From NCBI GenBank assembly GCA_029213065.1, contig JARGPH010000025.1, positions 1-64,000 on the forward strand: a stretch of 64,000 nucleotides of DNA, given 5' to 3'. The stretch is from Verrucomicrobiales bacterium. Lineage in GTDB: Bacteria > Verrucomicrobiota > Verrucomicrobiia > Verrucomicrobiales > DEV007. The notes below the pieces were generated by a model. That model did not search any database, was not told the origin of the DNA, and saw only the letters and a list, made by a program, of their open reading frames with translations. Of the stretch, positions 16,512-24,054 are shown in pieces (the stretch's first letter is position 1; the number at the start of each line of letters is the position of its first letter). The position numbers and the translations under genes were made by a program.

Positions 16512-18419
16512 CTAGTTTCCAATTGCTTCACTGGTCGCTTCGGCTTCCTCTTCGTCGTCGTGGTAGTATTCACGCGGGCGGTAGAGCTTGGCGACGATCA
16601 TGAAGGCCAGCGCTGCGGCGAGCATGAGCCCGGTGAAGAACCAGAAGTAGTGCGCTCCTTCCAGCCGGACTCTCCCTCCCACAAAATAGTCTGTGGAGAT
16701 GGAGGGGCCTTCTTTTGCGGCTTCCGCTTTCGTGGTCACGCCGAGTTCTTTTTTCTTCTTTTCCAACCAGGCTTCTTCAGGCTGGAATTTCTGCATGAAG
16801 GCGGCGAAGCCCGAGGGACTGCTCTCTGTCGGAATCGAAATTGAGATGATCGCTCCCTGATCCCAGGGAGTCAGTTCCTTTCCGTCCGGCCCATCGCTCG
16901 TGACACGCATCCGGTAGCGATCCAACAAGGTGAATTGATAGGGATTGCCCCACGGATCTTTCGCTCCGGCGAGGATCGTATTGCCCTGTTCGGCTGACAA
17001 TGCGGTGTGGCTCTGGGCGGCGGCGGCCTCTGAGATTTTTGAGGCAATGTTAGCGAGGGCTTCTTTTCCGTGAAACCCGAGCTCCGTCCGGCTTCCCTCT
17101 TTATCGAAGGTAACAACAATATCGTCATCGGTTCCTGTCTTCCCGTCGAAGCCGCCGTGTGAAATTTCGGTTCCCGCGCCGGAAAGCTCTGCCGTGGGAT
17201 CTTTGACCTGAATGAAATGGTTGATTTGAGCGGTGACCTGATTGCCCAGGGAAACAGCAAAGAGGAACAGAGCCATCACGACCGATTTCATCGCCTTGGG
17301 AGCCTGCGTGTAACTGAATTCGAGGCAGACAATGGACACCATTACTTCCGAGGCAGTCAGGGCGACGTAGGCGATGAGTTGCCACGAAATGGAAGGGGCT
17401 TCTCCACTGTCGATCTTCATCTGCGCAATGGAAACGAGGGTGAAAGAAATCACCATGATGAAGAGCCCTATCCCAATTTTGCGAAGAGGGGTGAGGGGGA
17501 ATACCCGGTCGACCAGCGGATAGAGAACGTAGGAAAAGAGAGGGATGAAAGTGAGAATGAGGATGGGGTTGAGCGCCTGAATCTGACTGGGGAGCCATTC
17601 CACGCCGAACCAGTTGAGGTCCATATTCCGGGCCTGAAGCACCCAGGATGAACCGCTTTGATCATAGAGGGCCCAGAAGATCGCGACGAAGATGTAGATG
17701 GTGGAAAGTTTCAGAATCGCTCCGATGCCTTCTTTGCTGAAGAGTTCACGATGAAACTGTTTCCCGCCCGGGGGGATGTGGACGAACTTGTGTCGACCGA
17801 TCCAGAAAACCAGCGTTGCGAGAGCCATGAGCACTCCGGGGACACCGAAGGCGAGGTGCGGACCATACCATTCCAGTAGCCAGGGGGTCAGAAGGGTTGA
17901 GAAGAAGGCGCCGAGATTGATCGACCAGTAAAACCAGTTGAAGACGCGGGGAAGGAGGTGGCGGTTTTGAGCTCCGAACTGATCACCGACATGGGCGGAG
18001 ACGCAGGGCTTAATCCCTCCGGAACCGACGGCGATGAGCCAGAGGCCGGCCATGAGCCAGGTTCCCGCTTCGCCTGCCATGCCCATCAATGCGAGGGCAC
18101 CGTGTCCGAGGCAGTAAACCACTGACAGGGTCATAATAATCCGGTATTTCCCGAAAAAGAGGTCGGCGAGGAGTGCGCCGAGGACAGGCGTCAGGTAGAC
18201 CAGCGAGACGAAGTGGTGAAAGCGCTCCGTCGCCTCCGCGTCGGCCATTTGGATGCCGGCTTTATCTCCCATGAGCCACAGGTAGTTCACCATGAAGATG
18301 GTGAGAATCGTCCGCATCCCGTAGAAACTGAAACGTTCCGCCGCTTCGTTCCCGATGATGTAGGGGATGCCGGGTGGCATCTTTTCGGTGCGAAGAGCAG
18401 AAGTCTTGTAATTCGACAT
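16512..18419 (-). CDS. POT-family proton-coupled peptide transporter with a ~190-residue insert
   Basis: 635 residues. The hallmark ExxERFxYG-type motif (NEAAERFSFYG, 24-34), a GSGGIKPCVSA segment (132-142) and FNWFYWSINLG (160-170) identify the POT/PTR2 family, inner-membrane symporters of di- and tripeptides. Helices run to about 400, then an insert of about 190 residues precedes a last helix (590-612). The insert has DGKTGTDDDI (425-434), DPWGNPY (488-494) and SDGPDG (508-513), typical of the C-terminal domain of type II pseudopilin GspG. The Asp/Glu-rich tail is cytoplasmic. Transporter assignment firm; pseudopilin similarity is my reading. Confidence 0.9.
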   Translation of the reverse strand: MSNYKTSALRTEKMPPGIPYIIGNEAAERFSFYGMRTILTIFMVNYLWLMGDKAGIQMADAEATERFHHFVSLVYLTPVLGALLADLFFGKYRIIMTLSVVYCLGHGALALMGMAGEAGTWLMAGLWLIAVGSGGIKPCVSAHVGDQFGAQNRHLLPRVFNWFYWSINLGAFFSTLLTPWLLEWYGPHLAFGVPGVLMALATLVFWIGRHKFVHIPPGGKQFHRELFSKEGIGAILKLSTIYIFVAIFWALYDQSGSSWVLQARNMDLNWFGVEWLPSQIQALNPILILTFIPLFSYVLYPLVDRVFPLTPLRKIGIGLFIMVISFTLVSIAQMKIDSGEAPSISWQLIAYVALTASEVMVSIVCLEFSYTQAPKAMKSVVMALFLFAVSLGNQVTAQINHFIQVKDPTAELSGAGTEISHGGFDGKTGTDDDIVVTFDKEGSRTELGFHGKEALANIASKISEAAAAQSHTALSAEQGNTILAGAKDPWGNPYQFTLLDRYRMRVTSDGPDGKELTPWDQGAIISISIPTESSPSGFAAFMQKFQPEEAWLEKKKKELGVTTKAEAAKEGPSISTDYFVGGRVRLEGAHYFWFFTGLMLAAALAFMIVAKLYRPREYYHDDEEEAEATSEAIGN

Positions 18420-18464
18420 GACTACGTTTTCGCACGTAGGGCGCTGCGATGCAATCGCGCAGAT

Positions 18465-18962
18465 TTAATGCTGCCCTTTCGGCAGAGCGATGTTGCTGGG
18501 CGAGACGTCGGTTTGATAAATTCCGAGGCTCTCCAGTTCACGAATCGCGGCGAGAACCTCGGGCCAATGCTCGCTCCCGAACTGGTTTTCCTTGTCTGAG
18601 TGCCACGCCTGATCGAATGGCGGAAAGTAAGCGGGGAGCTCGTCGAGGTAGGCGCTTGCGAAATCGAGGCAGAAAGGGCGGTCGACGAGTGTCATTTCAA
18701 TGATCTTCTCTTCGGTGTCGAAGTCTATTAATAGAGGAACTGCAAACGACCCGATTCGGATGATTTTGGACTCTTCGAGACGATGGTAAACGGCGAGTTC
18801 TCTTTCAAATGGCGCTTCATCCTCAAACACCTTCGCAGCCGTGAGCCAGTTGCCCGTTCTGCCGATTACCGTGAAAACCCGGCCATGAATTCCGAAGCCG
18901 ATTTGCTTTCCTAAGTCCAAGGTGTTACGCTGACAATATCGTTCTACCGCTTCTCTGGACAT
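18465..18962 (-). CDS. Truncated protein-kinase-like protein
   Basis: 165 residues. It has a kinase-like order of parts: glycine-rich loop GFGIHGRVF (22-30), AAKVF with Lys44, acidic residues FEREL (52-56) as candidate helix-C glutamate, and a catalytic-loop-like YQTDVSPSNIAL (149-160) with Asp152 and Asn157. It ends five residues later, so no DFG segment or C-lobe is present; only 45 bases separate the stop from the POT start, which leaves no room for a frameshifted remainder. Its function is unknown; a pseudokinase or minimal small-molecule kinase is possible. Start ATG shares CATG with the divergent gene. Confidence 0.65.
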   Translation of the reverse strand: MSREAVERYCQRNTLDLGKQIGFGIHGRVFTVIGRTGNWLTAAKVFEDEAPFERELAVYHRLEESKIIRIGSFAVPLLIDFDTEEKIIEMTLVDRPFCLDFASAYLDELPAYFPPFDQAWHSDKENQFGSEHWPEVLAAIRELESLGIYQTDVSPSNIALPKGQH

Positions 18963-19212
18963 GCCCGGTCATTCTGCCATTATTGAAATGAAGTTGCGAA
19001 CCAACAATCGCAATTTTTCAGTTTCCCACTCAGGACGGGATTTTCTGATCCTGAAGGAGCCTGCTTCATTTCCTGCCGGTGCAGCAGTTTTTTCTGTTAC
19101 GATTGATGGTGAGACCACTGAGTATCCTTCTCAGGTGGAGGCTCTGGCTGACGATATTCGAGTCGTTTCGTCCAGGTCGGAACCTTCGGCGCAGATGGTT
19201 GCCGAGCCCTGA
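18961..19212 (+). CDS. Small hypothetical protein
   Basis: 83 residues, no signal peptide or membrane segment, mostly beta-strand-like with alternating hydrophobic residues (FLILKEPASF, VFSVTIDGET). Not recognised. Start ATG at 18961 overlaps the start codon of the divergent kinase-like gene by two bases; an in-frame ATG at 18988 would avoid that. Its end is 9 bases from the convergent ROK gene. Codon use resembles neighbours. Confidence 0.55.
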   Translation: MPGHSAIIEMKLRTNNRNFSVSHSGRDFLILKEPASFPAGAAVFSVTIDGETTEYPSQVEALADDIRVVSSRSEPSAQMVAEP

Positions 19213-19221
19213 GCGCTTCGC

Positions 19222-20214
19222 TTACCCCTCGATCACTTTTCGTGCCCAGGCGGCGGCACCGAGAACGCCGGCGTCGTCTTCGAGTTCGGCGGCTACGATT
19301 CTAAAGCTGTCCTTGTAGGTATTGAGAACCCGGTCCTGCGTCGCCTGACGGACCGTATCGAGGTAGATGTCGGGCATCGCTTCGACGAGCCCTCCCCCTA
19401 ACACGATCACATCCGGTGCCATGAGATGGACGATTGTCGCGACCCCGCAACCAAGGAGACTCGCGGAACGTCTCACGATGTGCTCGATTTCCTCGTCGCC
19501 GGCTTCGATCGCAGCGGCGAGTTTTCCGCTCGTGATTTTTGAAATATTCGTTCCGCAGCTGCTGAGCAGATTGGGAGCGAGACCACGGTAGGCGGCTCTG
19601 GCGGCATCGGTCGCGATCTTGAGACGTGAGCATTCCATTTCCAGAGTGGTTCCATCTTCCCCGTGGCCTGAGGTTTCCGGAAAGAGCGGGATATGACCGA
19701 GCTCCATGCAGGAGAGAGAGGCCCCTTGAAGCATCTTCCCGTTGATAACCGCACCGGCACCGATCCCGGTTCCCGGAAAAATACCGACGGCACAGCGGGC
19801 TTCGCGGGCCGCGCCTTCTTCATATTCGGCGTAAACGCCGGCGTCGACATCGTTGCAGATCACGGCGCGGCAATCGAAGGCCTCCCCGATGCTGTCTTCG
19901 ATGGGCACATTGCGCCAGCCGAGGTTGGGTGCTTCGACGAGGGTTCCCGTTTCCGGATTGATCGGTCCGGGGCAGCCCACCCCGATTCCGGCGATCTGAG
20001 ATGGTTTCGCTCCGGCATCCTCAAGGGCTTCTTCGATGACCGACTCCATCCGTGAGAGCCCGGCCTCGGAGCCTTTTGCCCCCTGCGTTTTCTGTTTCGA
20101 TTTGCCAAGGGTCTGGTAATCGTCGTTGAAAACTTTGGCGAGCATCTTGGTTCCGCCGAGATCGAATCCAACCCATACCCGGCCGGAGTAAGTTTTAACC
20201 TTTTTCTTGCTCAT
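19222..20214 (-). CDS. ROK-family sugar kinase (glucokinase-like)
   Basis: 330 residues. N-terminal ATP-binding VWVGFDLGGTKMLAKVF, then GIGVGCPGPINPETGTL, a catalytic CNDVDAG segment, GTGIGAGAVINGKMLQG and ELGHIPL are the standard ROK blocks. The CxCGxxGCxE zinc motif found in most ROK kinases is absent: the region after GHIPL reads PETSGHGEDGTTLEMECS. Likely phosphorylates glucose or an amino sugar in the cytoplasm. It overlaps dxr by 4 bases, so they are translationally coupled. The sugar cannot be named from sequence. Confidence 0.85.
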   Translation of the reverse strand: MSKKKVKTYSGRVWVGFDLGGTKMLAKVFNDDYQTLGKSKQKTQGAKGSEAGLSRMESVIEEALEDAGAKPSQIAGIGVGCPGPINPETGTLVEAPNLGWRNVPIEDSIGEAFDCRAVICNDVDAGVYAEYEEGAAREARCAVGIFPGTGIGAGAVINGKMLQGASLSCMELGHIPLFPETSGHGEDGTTLEMECSRLKIATDAARAAYRGLAPNLLSSCGTNISKITSGKLAAAIEAGDEEIEHIVRRSASLLGCGVATIVHLMAPDVIVLGGGLVEAMPDIYLDTVRQATQDRVLNTYKDSFRIVAAELEDDAGVLGAAAWARKVIEG

Positions 20215-21374
20215 GAAATAATGCGTTTTGCTTCTTCGCGGGCCCAGAGGTCGGCGTCGATGAGAGTTTCAAGTGTGGGGTGTTCGGCTACCTCGTGATT
20301 CGACATCACGGTCTCCACGGTTTTCCAAATGCCGGGAAAGCTGAGATTGCCTGAAAGAAAAGTGCTTACGGCCACTTCATTGGCCGCGTTGAGAACAGCA
20401 GGAAGAGTGCCGCCGGTGGTGCCGGCTTCTTTGGCGAGGTTGAGCGCGGGAAAGTCTTCGTAGCGCGGTCGTTCGAAGTCGAGTTTTGCGAGTTCGGCAA
20501 AGTCGAGCGGGGTCAGGGTGTTCGGAACCCGCTCCGGCCAGGTGATCGCATACTGAATCGGGAAGCACATATCGGTCGTGCTCAGTTGCGCGAGAATTGA
20601 GCCGTCGATGAATTCGACCATGCTGTGTACGATGCTCTGGGGGTGGACGATGACGTCAACCCGTTCCATTTCGATGTCGAAGAGCCAGCGGGCTTCGATC
20701 ATCTCGAGGCCTTTGTTAAAAAGCGTCGCTGAGTCGATCGAGATCTTCTGACCCATCTCCCAGGTGGGATGCTTGAGGGCGCGCGCGACAGTGACATCGG
20801 AGAGTTCGCTGGAGGGGAGTTCACGGAAAGGGCCTCCTGATGCGGTGAGGATGAGCCGCGATACGTCGCTCGCAGGCTTCCCTTCGAGGCATTGAAAGAT
20901 CGCGTTGTGCTCCGAGTCGACCGGGAGGATTTTGACACCCTTTTCTCTCGCTGCGTTCATGACCTGTTCGCCTGCCATGACCAGAATCTCTTTGCTCGCA
21001 ACCGCGATATCTTTCCCGGCCTCGATCGCAGCGAGGGCGGGCCGGAGTCCTGCCACGCCAACAATGGCGATGAGAACGATGTCGGCCTCGGGCAGGGTGG
21101 CGAGCTCGATGAGCCCTTCTTCACCGGCGTGGAGGGTGACGGAGTCGTCGACCTTCGTTTTGAGGTGACTCAACCCTGTCGGGTCATAGAGGCAACCCTG
21201 TTGAATCCCGAATTCATTGAGTTGATCGGCCAGCGAATCGACGCTGCGATTCGCAGCGAGACCGATCAGTTCGATCCGGTCAGGGAGGTCCCGCGCCACT
21301 TTGAGGCTGCTCTCACCGATCGAGCCGGTAGAGCCGAGGACGACGACTTTTTTTCGAGGCGGGCCTTCAGGCAT
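20211..21374 (-). CDS. dxr: 1-deoxy-D-xylulose 5-phosphate reductoisomerase
   Basis: 387 residues, the usual length. N-terminal NADPH-binding VVVLGSTGSIGESSLKV, then LPVDSEHNAIFQCL, LTASGGPFREL and TWEMGQKISIDSATLFNKGL are the Dxr signatures, including the metal-binding acidic residues and the DSATLFNKG block. It makes 2-C-methyl-D-erythritol 4-phosphate, second step of the MEP isoprenoid pathway, in the cytoplasm. Order cdsA-dxr is common in bacteria and here is followed by the ROK kinase with a 4-base overlap. ATG start; cdsA ends 6 bases upstream. Confidence 0.97.
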   Translation of the reverse strand: MPEGPPRKKVVVLGSTGSIGESSLKVARDLPDRIELIGLAANRSVDSLADQLNEFGIQQGCLYDPTGLSHLKTKVDDSVTLHAGEEGLIELATLPEADIVLIAIVGVAGLRPALAAIEAGKDIAVASKEILVMAGEQVMNAAREKGVKILPVDSEHNAIFQCLEGKPASDVSRLILTASGGPFRELPSSELSDVTVARALKHPTWEMGQKISIDSATLFNKGLEMIEARWLFDIEMERVDVIVHPQSIVHSMVEFIDGSILAQLSTTDMCFPIQYAITWPERVPNTLTPLDFAELAKLDFERPRYEDFPALNLAKEAGTTGGTLPAVLNAANEVAVSTFLSGNLSFPGIWKTVETVMSNHEVAEHPTLETLIDADLWAREEAKRIIS

Positions 21375-21380
21375 ATCAGT

Positions 21381-22310
21381 TCAGCCGAAAATGAGCAGGT
21401 AAATGTAGAGCAGGGGCGCCGTGAAAATGACGGAGTCTATCAAATCCAGAAAGCCGCCGATTCCCGGCATGAGCTGCCCGCTGTCTTTGGCTTCAAGACT
21501 GCGCTTGAGGATCGATTCGGCGAGATCACCGAGAACAGCAACCAGTCCGAGAATAATCGCGAGAATCGCTGCGTGAACAGGGGTGATGATAGGGACGTAG
21601 TCCCCTGCGAGGAAGTAGAAGGAAAAGCTCCCGATGAGGGCGAAAAGGATCGCGCCTCCGAATCCCTGCCAGGTCTTGCCGGGGCTGACGTGAGGCGCCA
21701 TTTTATCCCGACCGATCATCGATCCGACGAGGTAGGCCCCCATATCCGTGAGTTTGGTCACGGCAATGAGAAAGGCGACGTAGAAATGGGCTGAGGGATT
21801 GCCGTTGATATCGGTGAGCGGCAGCATGAGCAGCTTCGGAACGAAGCTGAAGAGAATCACGCAGTAGATGAATCCGAAGATGGTCGCGGCAATTTCGTCG
21901 AGGGTGCGAAATCCTTCGAGCGGGTAGCGCATTCGCTCGAGGACAACAAGGGTGACGAGCAATGAGATCGCCAGTCCGTCCAACTCCGCGAGCCAGGCGG
22001 GCTCGAATCCCCAGAAGGGGGCAAAGAGGAGAATAATGTAGGCAACGGTGACTCCGTAGGTTTGCCAGCGGAAGCGCCGGAAGCCGCGGATGGGGAAGAG
22101 CCTGAAGTATTCAATGAGCGCCCCGAGCATGAGGATCGCAAAGAGCACCGCGTAGAGCCAGTCCTGCGAAGACCAGAATGCCACTGAGACTATCACGAGC
22201 AGACAGACGGTACTGATGAGACGATTCACAAAGGTGCGTCGCTTGGAAATCGCGCCTTTTTCAGCGGGGGGCGATTCGTTGGGTGCTTCGTCGGCTGAAG
22301 AGTCCGGCAT
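21381..22310 (-). CDS. cdsA: Phosphatidate cytidylyltransferase
   Basis: About 309 residues, 6-8 transmembrane helices and the CTP_transf_1 signature near the C-terminus: LKRSLEAKDSGQLMPGIGGF followed by LDLIDS. The usual His of 'PGHGG' is Ile here. It makes CDP-diacylglycerol from phosphatidate and CTP in the inner membrane. ATG at 22310 (MPDSSADE) is preferred because a longer open frame up to 22658 would run through the divergent promoter and into gpmI. Located with dxr as in many bacteria, so it probably shares one transcript with dxr and the ROK gene. Confidence 0.93.
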   Translation of the reverse strand: MPDSSADEAPNESPPAEKGAISKRRTFVNRLISTVCLLVIVSVAFWSSQDWLYAVLFAILMLGALIEYFRLFPIRGFRRFRWQTYGVTVAYIILLFAPFWGFEPAWLAELDGLAISLLVTLVVLERMRYPLEGFRTLDEIAATIFGFIYCVILFSFVPKLLMLPLTDINGNPSAHFYVAFLIAVTKLTDMGAYLVGSMIGRDKMAPHVSPGKTWQGFGGAILFALIGSFSFYFLAGDYVPIITPVHAAILAIILGLVAVLGDLAESILKRSLEAKDSGQLMPGIGGFLDLIDSVIFTAPLLYIYLLIFG

Positions 22311-22442
22311 GGGTCGGGTTCCTGAAAAGTATGAAACAATGCACAAGGGGAGTTGGCAATGAATAAAACGGAAATCCGGTGACTGGTTTGTCCCGTCGAA
22401 AGAGTTGCGAAACTGCCGTTTTGGCCCGATTACTGCCTCATT

Positions 22443-23981
22443 ATGGCCAAAAAACCAGTCGTTCTGATTATTCGTGATGGGTGGGGTGACAACCCCGCAG
22501 GTGCTGAAATGGCAGAAAAAGTGGGGGATTGCCCTCGCCTTGCCAACACGCCGTTTACCGACGAGATGCACGCGAAGTATCCGGTGGCTCACTTGAGCTG
22601 CAGCGGGCTGGACGTCGGGCTTCCCGAAGGTCAGATGGGTAATTCCGAGGTCGGGCACCTCAATTTAGGTGCCGGACGCGTTGTTTATCAGGACTTTACC
22701 CGTATCAATAAGACGATTGATGACGGCGAGCTTTCCTCGAACGCGATTCTCAAAGAAGCTTTCGCAAAGGCATCGGGATCGAGGCTTCACCTTCTCGGGC
22801 TCGTTTCTGACGGTGGGGTTCACAGTCATCAGGACCATCTCTGCGCGCTTGCTTCAGCAGCGAAAGAGGCCGGGGTGAACGATATTATGGTGCACGCCAT
22901 CACCGACGGGCGCGATACTTCACCGACCGGAGGTAAAAAATATTTGAGCTATTGTGAGGACAAACTCGCTGAGTCAGGTGCCAAAATCGTTACCGTGATC
23001 GGTCGCTACTTTGCGATGGATCGCGACAAGCGCTGGGACCGGATCAAGCTCGCCTGGGATGCGATTGTGTATGGGAAAGGTGAGGCGAAGAACATCCTCG
23101 CTTCCGAGGCCGTTGCGGAGAAATACGCGGAGGATGTCACCGACGAATTCATGAAGCCGATGGTTTTCGATGCCGTCGATGAGCAGCGTGTCCGCGATGG
23201 CGATGTCGTACTGTTTTTTAACTTCCGCGCCGACCGGGCCCGCGAGTTGAGTATCGCCTTTTTGAAAGAGGATTTCGACGGGTTTGAGCGCGGAGCGGTT
23301 CCTCAGGTCGGTTATTACACGATGACCGAGTATGACGAGACCTACGGTTGTCCTGCGGTTTTTCCTCCGGAGGAACTTACGAACACACTCGGCGAAGTGG
23401 TTTCGAGAGCGGGTCTGACTCAGCTTCGAATTGCGGAAACGGAAAAATACCCGCACGTGTCCTTTTTCTTCAACGGTGGTATTGAGTTGGAGAATGCCGG
23501 TGAAGATCGGCAGATGCTTCAGTCGCCACAGGATGTTGCGACCTATGATGAGAAGCCGGAGATGTCCGCTGAAGGGGTCACTCAGACGATTCTGGATCGC
23601 ATCGAGAATTACGACATGGCGATCATCAACTATGCAAACCCCGACATGGTGGGACACACCGGCAGTGTTCCCGCTGCGATCAAAGCGGTTGAGTGCATTG
23701 ATGACTGCGTTCGTCGCGTCGTCGAGAAAGTGCTCTCGCTTGGTGGTAAACTCCTTATCACCGCTGACCACGGCAACTGCGAGGAAATGATCAACGCAGA
23801 TGGATCACCCCAGACTGCTCACACCACGAACCTGGTGCATCTCATTTACGTCGGCGACGACGGTGATGATGTGACCCTGAGCAGTGGAAAGCTCGCCGAT
23901 ATTGCTCCGACGATTCTCGGTTTGTTAGGTGTGGATCAGCCGGCAGAGATGACCGGGCATTCGCTCCTTGCCGCGAAGTAG
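22443..23981 (+). CDS. gpmI: 2,3-bisphosphoglycerate-independent phosphoglycerate mutase
   Basis: 512 residues, the family length. MGNSEVGHLNLGAGR carries the catalytic Ser; HAITDGRDTSP, HTGSVPAAIKAVE and ADHGNCEEM hold the Mn ligands and phosphatase-like core. Interconverts 3- and 2-phosphoglycerate in glycolysis and gluconeogenesis. The first Asp of the metal site is in VLIIRDGWGDNP; most members have LDGWG, so an Arg precedes the ligand here. Divergent from cdsA with a 132-base promoter region; the 3' end meets a convergent sulfatase and a REP pair. Confidence 0.97.
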   Translation: MAKKPVVLIIRDGWGDNPAGAEMAEKVGDCPRLANTPFTDEMHAKYPVAHLSCSGLDVGLPEGQMGNSEVGHLNLGAGRVVYQDFTRINKTIDDGELSSNAILKEAFAKASGSRLHLLGLVSDGGVHSHQDHLCALASAAKEAGVNDIMVHAITDGRDTSPTGGKKYLSYCEDKLAESGAKIVTVIGRYFAMDRDKRWDRIKLAWDAIVYGKGEAKNILASEAVAEKYAEDVTDEFMKPMVFDAVDEQRVRDGDVVLFFNFRADRARELSIAFLKEDFDGFERGAVPQVGYYTMTEYDETYGCPAVFPPEELTNTLGEVVSRAGLTQLRIAETEKYPHVSFFFNGGIELENAGEDRQMLQSPQDVATYDEKPEMSAEGVTQTILDRIENYDMAIINYANPDMVGHTGSVPAAIKAVECIDDCVRRVVEKVLSLGGKLLITADHGNCEEMINADGSPQTAHTTNLVHLIYVGDDGDDVTLSSGKLADIAPTILGLLGVDQPAEMTGHSLLAAK

Positions 23982-23991
23982 ATCCGGGTTC

Positions 23992-24054
23992 GTAGCCGCC
24001 GTTGCAAAACGGTGGCCGTCATCCAACGGGCACGTTCTTGCGAACGCGCCTACA
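23992..24054. repeat. Inverted pair of GTAG-headed REP elements
   Basis: Two short hairpins face each other between convergent genes. On the plus strand GTAGCCGCCGTTGCAAAACG continues to GGTGGC (23992-24018); on the minus strand GTAGGCGCGTTCGCAAGAAC continues to GTGCC (24054-24028). Both have the 5' GTAG head of REP sequences and a stem closed by GCAA. The sulfatase stop TAG lies in the second head. Confidence 0.75.

Noticed and set aside
20892-21794. Plus-strand 300-residue frame across dxr and cdsA
   Set aside because: It spans two solid genes on the other strand, is Asp/Glu-rich and has no domain.
22311-22658. N-terminal extension of cdsA
   Set aside because: It would run antisense into gpmI and lacks hydrophobic or conserved sequence; ATG at 22310 fits the family length.
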